Assembly (NCBI GenBank): GCA_947627615.1
Contig: CANQWS010000030.1
Location: 1-34,703, forward strand
DNA: 34,703 bases
Source of the DNA: an uncultured Muribaculaceae bacterium
Lineage (GTDB): Bacteria > Bacteroidota > Bacteroidia > Bacteroidales > Muribaculaceae
Reading direction: 5' to 3'
Shown: positions 13,532-21,514 of the stretch, in pieces
Position numbering within the stretch: position 1 is the first letter of the stretch
Layout: each line of letters starts with the position of its first letter
The notes under the pieces: generated by a model
What the model saw: only the letters and a program-made list of their open reading frames with translations
The model's database searches: none
Told to the model about the DNA's origin: nothing
Translations under genes and position numbers: made by a program

Positions 13532-13600
13532 CTCAGCCGGCCGCTAATATCGGCATGCGGGACTGTTAAATTTATCTAACTCGTGTCCGGGCAGCGGCCA

Positions 13601-14512
13601 TTATTCTATTATGAACGTGGGTTTCGGACTCAGGCGGCATCCCACGCGCTCCTTGTATTGGCACAGTCCCAGGGCGGGAACCCCGTGTGACGATGACGGA
13701 CCAATGTCAAGCACCCGGTAGCCTTTTGCCGCAAAAAACGCCGATACCTCGGCGGGCAGTGCGTCCATGGGCCGCAGGTGCCGTGCTTCAGGGGCGTCTC
13801 CCCAGTATATCACCTGAGCCACTGATTCCGAGACCCTGTTGACCATTGCGGCCGCGGCATCCGTTCCGCCGCACGTCATGACGAAAAACATGGAGCCGGT
13901 AATCGGGGCGGTGCTCTCGATGTCGTCAGCCGACAGGTGCAGCGGATAGCCGTGGTCATCGTGGTTGGCCTTTATCTGAGCGTGGACCCGCTCTATGTCC
14001 CGGCGGGTACCTTCGAGAGGCTCGAAACGGAAATCATGGCGCCGGTGTCCCGCCTGTCCTGTCTTTATGGTGCGGGACGGAACGGGACAGAGCGGTATGT
14101 GGTAGTTGAGGTCGTTCCAAAGCAGCCGCCCCTTCAGGTTCAGCGCTATGGCCTGGTTGAACGTCGTGTCGTCGCCGTAGATTGGCGGCGGAACCGTGAT
14201 TGTGGCGCGGGAGCCGTGCTCTCTGACGAACTCCGCGAGCAGTCCGGCGGCCTCTATGTATCGCGTTATACCCGCTTCCCCCGTGGCGGTGAATCCGCCG
14301 AACGGTGCCGAGAACGGGCTGCTGAACGAGCCGTCGGCATCCTCTCCGAGAATTATTCCCAGACGCATCCTGCTGTCGGCGAATCCGAGGAAGCGCAGAC
14401 GGCCGGTTTTCTTTGAGTTGTGGATATTGAAGCCCGCGGTGTTGTAGACGTGGGTCACGTGGTCGTCAAACAGCTCCGCATAATCTCCGGGTGAAAGTTC
14501 AATCAGTTTCAT
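13601..14512 (-). CDS. FemAB/GNAT-fold acyltransferase-like protein
   Basis: A 303-residue cytosolic protein without a signal peptide. I do not recognise a named family with certainty, but the order of elements fits a double-GNAT (FemAB-like) fold. There is an N-terminal half with SSPFSAPFGGF, a central region rich in charged helix (RRDIERVHAQIKANHDDHGYPL), and a C-terminal FFAAKGYRVLDIGPSSSHGVPALGLCQYKERVGC. The last block resembles the acceptor-binding end of FemAB-like transferases. Substrate unknown; relatives act on peptidoglycan or lipid-linked substrates. It is transcribed away from the C10 protease. Its -7 element ends only 8 bases before the ATG. Confidence 0.55.
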   Translation of the reverse strand: MKLIELSPGDYAELFDDHVTHVYNTAGFNIHNSKKTGRLRFLGFADSRMRLGIILGEDADGSFSSPFSAPFGGFTATGEAGITRYIEAAGLLAEFVREHGSRATITVPPPIYGDDTTFNQAIALNLKGRLLWNDLNYHIPLCPVPSRTIKTGQAGHRRHDFRFEPLEGTRRDIERVHAQIKANHDDHGYPLHLSADDIESTAPITGSMFFVMTCGGTDAAAAMVNRVSESVAQVIYWGDAPEARHLRPMDALPAEVSAFFAAKGYRVLDIGPSSSHGVPALGLCQYKERVGCRLSPKPTFIIE

Positions 14513-14520
14513 ATCACCTG

Positions 14521-14528
14521 CAAAGTTA
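14521..14528 (-). promoter_or_regulatory. -7 element of the FemAB-like gene (near-leaderless)
   Basis: TAACTTTG on the minus strand is a perfect TAnnTTTG match. It ends 8 bases before the ATG at 14512, so the transcript would have a leader of only a few bases. No TTTG is seen at the expected -33 position. Confidence 0.55.
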
Positions 14529-14623
14529 ATGCTTTTATTCCGATTCCTTTACCTCGCCCCGCCCCTAATCTCCTTCCGTCGCAGTTGTTGCTTGTGTTTA
14601 AAACAGTTAATATTTATTAATAA

Positions 14624-14655
14624 AATGGGGGGGGGTAAAATTTTATCTATATTTG
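14624..14655 (+). promoter_or_regulatory. promoter of the C10 protease with a G9 tract in its spacer
   Basis: TATATTTG at 14648-14655 matches the -7 consensus. The position 20 bases upstream reads AATG, a half match to TTTG. A run of nine G (14627-14635) begins at the end of this -33 position and fills half of the spacer. A change in run length would shift the spacing of the two elements. The leader to the ATG at 14717 is about 55 bases. Confidence 0.55.
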
Positions 14656-14716
14656 TACTTTAACATTTCTTGCTGCCGTCTGATTTGACGGCGGATTCCT
14701 TAAAACATACTTACAG

Positions 14717-17623
14717 ATGAAAAGAATTTTGATTATGGCGATGGCCATGGCTATTACCTTCCCGCAGTTATGTTTTGCCGCGCGAATAAATGCCGTGGCG
14801 GCTGAGGCAAAGGCGGTGTCGTTTCTAAATGGACGCAGTGTCGTGAAGGGCGGTGACAGGAAAAGCCTGTCGGTCACCCGCCATAAGTTGAAACTCACGC
14901 CGGCGTCAGCGGAGACCTCCGAGGATTTCTATATTTTCAACCGTGACGGTTCCAGAGCGTTCGTTATTGTGTCAGGCAGTGACCTGCTGCCGGAGATTGT
15001 GGGCTACTCTGACTCCGAGGCACTTGACGGCGATAATGTCCCGCCTGCGCTCAAAGCCTATCTGTCGGACTATTCCAAACTTGTCGAGGCCGCCGAGAAT
15101 GGCGCTGTTCTTGAGCTTTCAGCTTCTGCGGCCGGCGAGGCCGTGGAGCCGCTGATGAATACTAAATGGAATCAGAGTGCTCCTTATAATGATTTGACTC
15201 CTACTGTGTCAGGAGTTCAGGCTCCCTCCGGATGCGTGGCAACCGCAGTGGCTCAGGTTATGTATTATCACCGTTATCCTTCTCGCGGACACGGAAAAGT
15301 GTCGAACAGCGGGAACACCGTGGAACTCGGGCATGAATATGACTGGGATAACATGAAACCGGTCTATGAGAAGGGGGGCTATACGGAGCAGGAGGGCGCG
15401 GCCATAGCTACTCTGATGCGTGATGTGGGCTACGCTGTCAATATGGACTATGGGGCGGAAGAGTCAGGTGCCTTTAGTGAAGATATAAGCATAGGTCTGT
15501 GTCGTCATTTCAATTATTCGACGGACGCCGAAATTCTGTTTCGAACATCCTGCACCACGGATTACTGGCTGCGGACCATCCGCGAATCTCTCTTGCGTGG
15601 TGAACCGTTGCCATTAGCCGGTACCAGTACGGGCCGGAATGCTTCCGCCCACCAGTTTGTGTGCGACGGAATTGATGAAAACGGTCTGCTGCACATCAAC
15701 TGGGGATGGGGTGGAGTTTCCGACGGTTATTTTGACATGAACATATTGTCGCCTGACAATCTCGGCATCGGAGCGGGCGAGGGAGCCTATTATGCACGCC
15801 AGTCCATAGTTTTGAATCTGCGTCCGGGTGACGAGACTGCCGACCAGTCAGAATTTACCGGCAAACTCTCCCTGAGCGATGTTTCCGTAAGTTCAAAGGT
15901 CAACGAATCCGGAGAGCTGGTTGATGATTACCTATCTATAAGCTCTAATATTAATAATTGCTCCGGCACGATTTTGTCAGATGTGAATTTCGGACTTATG
16001 GTCCGTGACGATGCCGGAAACATCAGGGATATCCGTAGATATGATGGTCTGAGAACATTCCCGGCGCCTTATTACAAAGGGTTTAGTCCCAATCTGAGAA
16101 CTGACGGACTCATTGCCGATGGGACACTGACCGACGGCCATTACCGTGTCTCGATAATATATTCTGTAGGAAGCGAACTGACTGCCTCGAATTTCACTTA
16201 TCCCGGCTCGGGCAATCTCAACGAAATCGGTTTCACGGTCAGGGGAGGTAGGGTAATTCTCGACAATCCGGATTTAGCCCAAAAGACGGTGTCACAGTAC
16301 ACGCTTCTTTCTGTATCTGCCGCTACTGCTTATGCACACTGTGATGCGGGAATACCTGTGGTTGGCCGGATTCGCAGCAGTGCTGTCAGAGGTGAGAATA
16401 AATCGTTCGGCATCTATCTGATACCCGAGGATGAATATTCCGATCAGGTATCTCTTTCGGATTACAAAAACGTAGGATCCGTCAACGGATATTTCTATGA
16501 TGGAGATATAACGGTGTCAGGCACAGTGTCCACTGTCGGCATCAAGTCAGGAAATTATGTGCTGTGTCTGGGGTATTACAATGCCTATGAAAAGAAATCT
16601 ATGGCAATCCCTGCAACGGAGAAAAACATTATTACCGTGTTGCCTCAGCCTGAAGAGGGCATGGCTATTCTGAAACCTTTTGAATACACTCCGGATGTAG
16701 TGAAGCGCAATGAGAACCAGTATCTCGGTTTCCTCCTGATTTATCATTATTTCTATGGCGACATGCTCAAATCCAGGCTTGAACTCTGGGCTTGTCCCGA
16801 AAATGGCAGTGAGGCCGATGAGTTTCTGGTTTCCGAGATTGATCCGTTCTACTTTTATTCCGGCAATAGAAGAACAGACCTTGATTTTTGGTCGGGCAAA
16901 TCTTTGTGGGATAAGGAGCTGGGCCGTTACGAGGCTTATCTGAAATGCAAGGATGTCAGAGGCCGCATGAGACGTATTCCCGGCTCATGCAACGGATTCG
17001 TGTTCGAACTTGTTGAGGACGATGATATTTTCAGACTCGTCTCGCCGGTGAAATTCAATCATGGCGACGAGATTGTGTTTGACGGCAGTCAGACATTGGA
17101 TTTCGAGCTTGAATTCGATCTTGCCATCAATACCGCCAGGGAGATTGACACTAAATTGAGCCCCGAGGTGTATGTCTCCACCGATGCCGCCGGAGAGAAC
17201 CGCTGCTATACCATGGCGTTGAGAGAACTTGACTTCGGAACGGGCGTGTTTGCCCCGGGAGAACCTGTGAATTGCAAGGCTTCCATCAGAATCTACTCCA
17301 TCAGCGAGGACCTTTACGGCAAGCCTCTGTATCTCCAGTTCAATAGTATCCCTGTTAAGATGAAGGAAGGGGAGGTAGGGTGGTCAGCCCGACGAGTGCA
17401 GATGCTTCCTTACGGGGAGTCTGCTGTCTTCACCGTTGTCAAGACCAGCGGTGTGGATAATGTTGCGGCTGACGGTTGCGACGGTCCTTTCGAGGTGTTC
17501 TCGCTTGACGGTCGCCGGATACCCGTGGGTGTCGCTTCGGAGTCCGAACTTAATTCAGTGCTGGAGCCGGGTGTCTACGTCCTGCGCCGGGGTTCCCGGA
17601 CCGCCAAGATACTGGTGCCGTAA
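14717..17623 (+). CDS. secreted C10 (streptopain) family cysteine protease with T9SS sorting domain
   Basis: A 968-residue secreted protease. A signal peptide (about residues 1-21) is followed by a Spi-type propeptide (about 25-140) and the C10 catalytic domain (about 145-375). The catalytic dyad is Cys173 in PSGCVATAVAQ and His312 in AHQFVCDG, with the typical HINWGWGGVSDGYF block after it. Residues 380-900 are long and unassigned, probably beta-rich. The last 60 or so residues (FEVFSLDGRR ... LEPGVYVLRRG ... KILV) fit a type A T9SS C-terminal sorting domain, so the mature protein should be secreted or attached to the surface. Relatives include streptopain and Bacteroides fragilis fragipains. 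Targets are unknown. Confidence 0.9.
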   Translation: MKRILIMAMAMAITFPQLCFAARINAVAAEAKAVSFLNGRSVVKGGDRKSLSVTRHKLKLTPASAETSEDFYIFNRDGSRAFVIVSGSDLLPEIVGYSDSEALDGDNVPPALKAYLSDYSKLVEAAENGAVLELSASAAGEAVEPLMNTKWNQSAPYNDLTPTVSGVQAPSGCVATAVAQVMYYHRYPSRGHGKVSNSGNTVELGHEYDWDNMKPVYEKGGYTEQEGAAIATLMRDVGYAVNMDYGAEESGAFSEDISIGLCRHFNYSTDAEILFRTSCTTDYWLRTIRESLLRGEPLPLAGTSTGRNASAHQFVCDGIDENGLLHINWGWGGVSDGYFDMNILSPDNLGIGAGEGAYYARQSIVLNLRPGDETADQSEFTGKLSLSDVSVSSKVNESGELVDDYLSISSNINNCSGTILSDVNFGLMVRDDAGNIRDIRRYDGLRTFPAPYYKGFSPNLRTDGLIADGTLTDGHYRVSIIYSVGSELTASNFTYPGSGNLNEIGFTVRGGRVILDNPDLAQKTVSQYTLLSVSAATAYAHCDAGIPVVGRIRSSAVRGENKSFGIYLIPEDEYSDQVSLSDYKNVGSVNGYFYDGDITVSGTVSTVGIKSGNYVLCLGYYNAYEKKSMAIPATEKNIITVLPQPEEGMAILKPFEYTPDVVKRNENQYLGFLLIYHYFYGDMLKSRLELWACPENGSEADEFLVSEIDPFYFYSGNRRTDLDFWSGKSLWDKELGRYEAYLKCKDVRGRMRRIPGSCNGFVFELVEDDDIFRLVSPVKFNHGDEIVFDGSQTLDFELEFDLAINTAREIDTKLSPEVYVSTDAAGENRCYTMALRELDFGTGVFAPGEPVNCKASIRIYSISEDLYGKPLYLQFNSIPVKMKEGEVGWSARRVQMLPYGESAVFTVVKTSGVDNVAADGCDGPFEVFSLDGRRIPVGVASESELNSVLEPGVYVLRRGSRTAKILVP

Positions 17624-17643
17624 GTCGGCTGTAAGATATGATT

Positions 17644-17687
17644 CACGCGCAGATGGCGTTATGAAAAATAATCGCCTGCTGCGCGTG
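17644..17687 (+). terminator. strong hairpin after the C10 protease gene
   Basis: CACGCGCAG (17644-17652) pairs with CTGCGCGTG (17679-17687). Inside, GGCG pairs with CGCC and TTAT with ATAA around a GAAAA loop, with one bulge and one two-base internal loop. It lacks a good T tract, so it may be a 3'-end stabiliser or a weak terminator. Confidence 0.45.
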
Positions 17688-17694
17688 GATTCTA

Positions 17695-17726
17695 TTTGGG
17701 GATTTCGGAAAAAAGGTTTAACTTTG
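17695..17726 (+). promoter_or_regulatory. consensus promoter of the DUF1846 gene (near-leaderless)
   Basis: TTTG at 17695-17698, 20 bases, then TAACTTTG at 17719-17726: a perfect match to the Bacteroidetes consensus. The -7 element ends 9 bases before the ATG at 17736, so transcription would begin about 5 bases before the start codon. Confidence 0.8.
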
Positions 17727-17735
17727 TTGTCCGTT

Positions 17736-19202
17736 ATGAAGAACGGATTCAACAACGAGAAGTATCTGCGGATACAGTCGGAGCACATCAAGGAGCGCAT
17801 ATCGAAATTCGGTAACAAGCTCTATCTTGAGCTCGGTGGTAAATTATTCGATGACTATCATGCAAGCCGCGTATTGCCGGGCTTTCAGCCTGACAGCAAG
17901 CTTCGTATGCTCAGCCAGCTGCAGGACCAGGCCGAGATTGTGATAGTTATTTCGGCAGTGGACATAGAGAAAAACAAGGTGCGTCAGGACCTCGGCATAA
18001 CCTACGACATGGATGTGTTGCGCCTGCGCGAGGAATTCCAGAAACGCGGTTTCCTCGTGGGCTCGGTGGTGATTACCCACTACAACGGACAGCACAGCAC
18101 CGATGCCTATCGCGAACGCCTCGAACGCATGGGCATCACCTCCTATATACATTATACTATAGAGGGCTACCCCAACAACGTAGGTCTCATAACCTCCGAC
18201 GAGGGTTTCGGCCACAATGACTATATTGTCACCAGCCGCCCGCTTGTCATTGTCACGGCCCCCGGCCCCGGCAGCGGAAAGATGGCCGTGTGTCTGAGCC
18301 AGCTCTACAATGAGCACAAGCGCGGCATAGAGGCCGGATATGCCAAGTTCGAGACTTTCCCGGTGTGGAGTCTGCCGCTGAAGCATCCCGTCAACATTGC
18401 CTACGAGGCGGCAACAGCCGACCTGAACGACGTCAATATGATTGACCCGTTCCATCTCGAGGCCTATGGAAAGACCGCCATCAACTACAACCGCGACATA
18501 GAGATATTCCCGGTTCTCAACGCCCTTTTCGAGGGTATCTACGGCGAGAATCCCTATAAATCGCCCACGGATATGGGCGTCAATATGGTGGGTTTCTGTA
18601 TCGACGATGACGAAATCTGCTGCCGCGCATCCAAAAACGAGATTATCCGCCGCTATTTCACGGCGTTGAACCGCATGGCTCAGGGCGATTGCAATGACAG
18701 CGAGGTCAGCAAGATTGCCCTGCTGATGAAACAGGCCAGGATCGATACCTCGTTCCGCCGCCCCATAGCCGCCGCCCGCGAGCGCGCCGCCCGCGAGGGC
18801 GCTCCCTGCTCGGCAATGGAACTTGCCGATGGCACAATCATCACCGCGGCCACAAGCCCGCTGCTCGGCCCGAGCGCGGCGCTGATTCTCAACGCCATCA
18901 AGCATCTCGCGGGCATAGACCATGGCGTGAAGCTCATCCCGCAGGACATGATCGAGCCCATCCAGCACACCAAAATCAACTACCTCCGCAGCGTCAACCC
19001 CCGCCTGCACACCGACGAGGTACTTGTGGCGCTGGCTGTAGTGTCCACCCATGACGAGAACTGCCGCCGCGCGCTTGAGATGCTTCCGCAGCTCAACGGC
19101 TGTCAGGTCCATTCAACGGTTATGCTCGGAGAGGTGGACCACAAAATCTTCAAGAAGCTTGGCGTGGGGCTCACCTGCGACCCGGCAAAGAAGAAAAAAT
19201 GA
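17736..19202 (+). CDS. DUF1846 (UPF0371) domain-containing protein
   Basis: A 488-residue cytosolic protein of the DUF1846 family, found in many bacteria; structures are known but the function is not established. The N-terminus (MKNGFNNEKYLRIQSEHI ... LYLELGGKLFDDYHASRVLPGF) is the family's hallmark, which fixes the start at 17736. The reading frame is open as far as 17436, inside the C10 gene, but that extension is not part of the family. A glycine-rich loop (APGPGSGKMAVCLSQ) resembles a nucleotide-binding P-loop. The gene has its own consensus promoter directly against the start codon. The family is sometimes described as ATP-dependent or zinc-dependent; I cannot confirm this. Confidence 0.9.
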   Translation: MKNGFNNEKYLRIQSEHIKERISKFGNKLYLELGGKLFDDYHASRVLPGFQPDSKLRMLSQLQDQAEIVIVISAVDIEKNKVRQDLGITYDMDVLRLREEFQKRGFLVGSVVITHYNGQHSTDAYRERLERMGITSYIHYTIEGYPNNVGLITSDEGFGHNDYIVTSRPLVIVTAPGPGSGKMAVCLSQLYNEHKRGIEAGYAKFETFPVWSLPLKHPVNIAYEAATADLNDVNMIDPFHLEAYGKTAINYNRDIEIFPVLNALFEGIYGENPYKSPTDMGVNMVGFCIDDDEICCRASKNEIIRRYFTALNRMAQGDCNDSEVSKIALLMKQARIDTSFRRPIAAARERAAREGAPCSAMELADGTIITAATSPLLGPSAALILNAIKHLAGIDHGVKLIPQDMIEPIQHTKINYLRSVNPRLHTDEVLVALAVVSTHDENCRRALEMLPQLNGCQVHSTVMLGEVDHKIFKKLGVGLTCDPAKKKK

Positions 19203-19265
19203 AGCCCGTCCGGCCCCGAAAATAGCAACCGGAAACGGCGCATCTCAATGACGTAGAAATTTTTG

Positions 19266-19297
19266 GTTGTTTATTCAGATTTAATTTCGTAACTTTG
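19266..19297 (+). promoter_or_regulatory. promoter of the yceD-rpmF-fabH cluster
   Basis: GTTG at 19266-19269, 20 bases, then TAACTTTG at 19290-19297. The -7 element is perfect and -33 has one mismatch. The leader to the GTG start at 19325 is about 24 bases. Confidence 0.7.
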
Positions 19298-19324
19298 CAC
19301 AGTTTTTTCAACCATTGAATCAAA

Positions 19325-19927
19325 GTGGGAAAATTTACAGAATATAAGCTGCCGCTGAAAAGCCTTCCGGAAGGTGTTCATGAATTTGAATATCATCTGG
19401 ATAAGAAGTTTTTCGAGAACATGGAGAGCCCGGACATCCACGATGCCGACCTTCAGGTTCACCTGACTGTGACTCACAAGCGCGGGCTGTATTCGCTTGC
19501 GTTTCACATCACGGGCACCATTACCCTAATCTGTGACCGCTGCCTGGACGACCTCGTACTCCCCGTGGAGACTGACTATGACATCAACGTCAAATACGGA
19601 GAGGATTATAACGACGAGTCCGATGACCTGCTTGTGATTCCGGAAAGCGACAACTATCTGAATGTTGCCTACATGCTTTATGACACCGTGGCGCTGACCA
19701 TTCCCATGAAGCACGTGCATCCCCTCGGGAAATGCAACCGTCAGATGAGTCAGATGCTGAAAAAACATCGCGCCCGCCCGGTTGGCGAGGATGCCGATCT
19801 TGAAGAGCAGCTGATTGACGAGATGGACTCCATGGACGATGACTCCCAGGAGGCCGAACCGCCCACCGATCCCCGCTGGGACGCTCTGAAAGGACTGGCC
19901 GGAACTGAAAACCCCGGAAACGAATGA
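19325..19927 (+). CDS. YceD/DUF177 family protein
   Basis: A 200-residue DUF177 protein. Family members sit directly before rpmF in most bacteria and are linked to 23S rRNA or large-subunit accumulation. The family CxxC motif is seen as CDRCLDDLVLP, and a further cysteine lies in GKCNRQMSQM. The C-terminus is very acidic (EEQLIDEMDSMDDDSQE) and ends with the PRWDALKGL segment found in these proteins. The start is GTG (MGKFTEYKLPLKSL). The genes rpmF, fabH, era and der follow on the same strand. Confidence 0.88.
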   Translation: MGKFTEYKLPLKSLPEGVHEFEYHLDKKFFENMESPDIHDADLQVHLTVTHKRGLYSLAFHITGTITLICDRCLDDLVLPVETDYDINVKYGEDYNDESDDLLVIPESDNYLNVAYMLYDTVALTIPMKHVHPLGKCNRQMSQMLKKHRARPVGEDADLEEQLIDEMDSMDDDSQEAEPPTDPRWDALKGLAGTENPGNE

Positions 19928-19963
19928 CAGACGTTCCGTCTGTAGGCTCCCCTGGCGGGAGCC
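19927..19963. repeat. composite palindrome pair, copy 2
   Basis: Two perfect hairpins in tandem right after the yceD stop: ACAGACG/CGTCTGT with a TTC loop (19927-19943) and GGCTCCC/GGGAGCC with a CTGGC loop (19945-19963). No T tract follows, so it is not a standard terminator. It shares CTGTAGGCTCCC and CAGACG with the element at 9122-9152. A REP-like dispersed repeat or an mRNA processing signal before rpmF are both possible. Confidence 0.55.
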
Positions 19964-20020
19964 GACGATGGAAAGAAACATATAACAATAAAATAACTCA
20001 AAAATAATCTTAACAGAACA

Positions 20021-20203
20021 ATGGCACATCCCAAACGCAAACAATCAAAGACCCGCACAGCCAAACGTCGCACACATGATAAGGCTGTAGCTCCTACTTT
20101 GGCTCTCTGTCCCAACTGCGGTGCATGGCACATCTACCACACCGTGTGTGGCGAATGCGGCTATTATCGTGGCAAATTGGCCATCGAAAAAGCTGAGGTC
20201 TAA
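20021..20203 (+). CDS. rpmF: 50S ribosomal protein L32
   Basis: A 60-residue large-subunit ribosomal protein. The basic N-terminus MAHPKRKQSKTRTAKRRTH is diagnostic for L32. A zinc ribbon follows, formed by CPNC and CGEC (cysteines near residues 30, 33, 43 and 46), so this is the zinc-binding form. No promoter is visible in the 93-base gap after yceD, so it is probably co-transcribed with yceD. Confidence 0.97.
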   Translation: MAHPKRKQSKTRTAKRRTHDKAVAPTLALCPNCGAWHIYHTVCGECGYYRGKLAIEKAEV

Positions 20204-20396
20204 ATTTCAGCCCCATGGCCCATGCGGGCTCGATGGATTCAGCGCTTAGCGCTACAGGTTCAGCCGGCGGTGATTTGACATTAATCGCCGCCCTATAGTC
20301 TATATGTGGGCCTGCGCGCGCTGATGTTTCAACCGTCGGACTGCTCCGCTTTCTTTTAACAATCAAAAAATTATTCTCCAATTAGTTATATCTGAC
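20204..20396. other. hairpin-rich spacer between rpmF and fabH
   Basis: This 193-base gap has no ORF worth calling. It holds a 10-bp stem, GGCGGTGATT/AATCGCCGCC (20266-20275 with 20283-20292, one G-T pair), around a 7-base loop, and a direct AGCGCT-T-AGCGCT palindrome just upstream. There is no T tract after the large stem. The gap may be a transcript processing site, a repeat remnant or a regulatory leader for fabH. Confidence 0.4.
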
Positions 20397-21380
20397 ATGT
20401 TACATGCAAGAATAGCCGGCGTGGCTTCATACGTGCCTGATGACGTCCTTGACAACGAGATGCTGTCAAAGATGGTGGACACTTCCGATGAATGGATAAC
20501 AACTCGTGTCGGCGTCAAGGAACGCCGCATTCTGAAGAAAGAAGGTGCCGGTTCATCCTTTATGGGAGCCCAGGCGGTGAAAAGCCTCCTGGAAAAGACA
20601 GGTACAAAACCTGAAGAGGTGGACCTGCTCATCTGCGCGACTTCAAACCCTGACTATCGTTTCCCCTCCACCGGTTCGGTCATTGCCCACGAATGCGGTC
20701 TCAAGAACGCCTATGCCTACGACATACAGGCTGCCTGTGCCGGCTGCATTGTCGCCTTGGAAGACGGTGCGGCTTACATCAAATCGGGCCTCCGCAAGAA
20801 AGTTGTGGTTGTGGCCGCCGAAATGATGTCGTCGATGGTCAACTATCAGGACAGAACCACCTGTCCGCTCTTCGGTGACGCCGCCGCTGCAATGCTCCTT
20901 GAACCCACAGAGAAAGAGGTGGGTGTGATGGATGCGGTGTTCCATGTTGACGGTATCGGTCGTGACCATCTGCTCATGAGAGCCGGCGGTTCCGTGAAGC
21001 CCGCTTCCCACGAAACCGTGGATGCCGGTGACCACTTCGTTTATCAGGACGGACGCTTCGTCTACAAGCACGCAGTCACCGATATGCTCAACTCCACTCT
21101 CGAAGTGTGCGAGCGCAACGGTCTGACCATGGAGTCTGTGGATTACCTCGTTCCCCACCAGGCCAACCTGCGTATCATCGAAGCCGTGGCCTCGCGTGCC
21201 GGTATCGCTCCCGAGAAAGTGCTGGTCAACATCGAATATCGCGGAAACACCTCCGCAGCTTCGATTCCGCTGTGCATAGCAGAGAATGCCGACCGCCTCA
21301 AGAAAGGCGACAAGCTCGTCCTCACTGCATTCGGTGCCGGTTTCACATGGGGCGCCATGTACGTGGTCTGGGATATCTGA
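20397..21380 (+). CDS. fabH: 3-oxoacyl-ACP synthase III (FabH)
   Basis: Beta-ketoacyl-ACP synthase III starts fatty acid synthesis by condensing acetyl-CoA (or another short acyl-CoA) with malonyl-ACP. The length of 327 residues is normal. The catalytic triad is seen as Cys114 in QAACAGC, His254 in VPHQANLRI and Asn284 in YRGNTSAASIP. The residue three after the catalytic Cys is Cys, where Phe is usual in E. coli FabH; this could affect primer choice. The gene follows rpmF, the common bacterial order, with plsX missing here. A strong terminator follows. Confidence 0.95.
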   Translation: MLHARIAGVASYVPDDVLDNEMLSKMVDTSDEWITTRVGVKERRILKKEGAGSSFMGAQAVKSLLEKTGTKPEEVDLLICATSNPDYRFPSTGSVIAHECGLKNAYAYDIQAACAGCIVALEDGAAYIKSGLRKKVVVVAAEMMSSMVNYQDRTTCPLFGDAAAAMLLEPTEKEVGVMDAVFHVDGIGRDHLLMRAGGSVKPASHETVDAGDHFVYQDGRFVYKHAVTDMLNSTLEVCERNGLTMESVDYLVPHQANLRIIEAVASRAGIAPEKVLVNIEYRGNTSAASIPLCIAENADRLKKGDKLVLTAFGAGFTWGAMYVVWDI

Positions 21381-21404
21381 TTCAACCGGATAAAAAATAT
21401 TTTT

Positions 21405-21441
21405 CACGGATAGCATCTTTTAAGGTGCTATCTGTGTTTTT
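21405..21441 (+). terminator. rho-independent terminator after fabH
   Basis: A 13-bp stem (21405-21417 with 21424-21436, including two G-T pairs) with a six-base TTTTAA loop is followed at once by TTTTT (21437-21441). This separates the yceD-rpmF-fabH unit from era. Confidence 0.85.
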
Positions 21442-21514
21442 AAAGAAAATGAAGTGATCGGTCCACCACCTTTCGCTTCACCCGTTAAGTTTAAATAACT
21501 TCCATATCAATCCC

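Noticed and set aside
13539-13599. GGCCGCT and AGCGGCC inverted copies flanking the gap between the beta-galactosidase and FemAB-like genes
   Set aside because: Seven-base arms 47 bases apart are expected by chance in G+C-rich DNA.
17844-19112. A 422-codon minus-strand open frame opposite the DUF1846 gene
   Set aside because: Antisense shadow of a conserved family protein; low-complexity composition and no start context.
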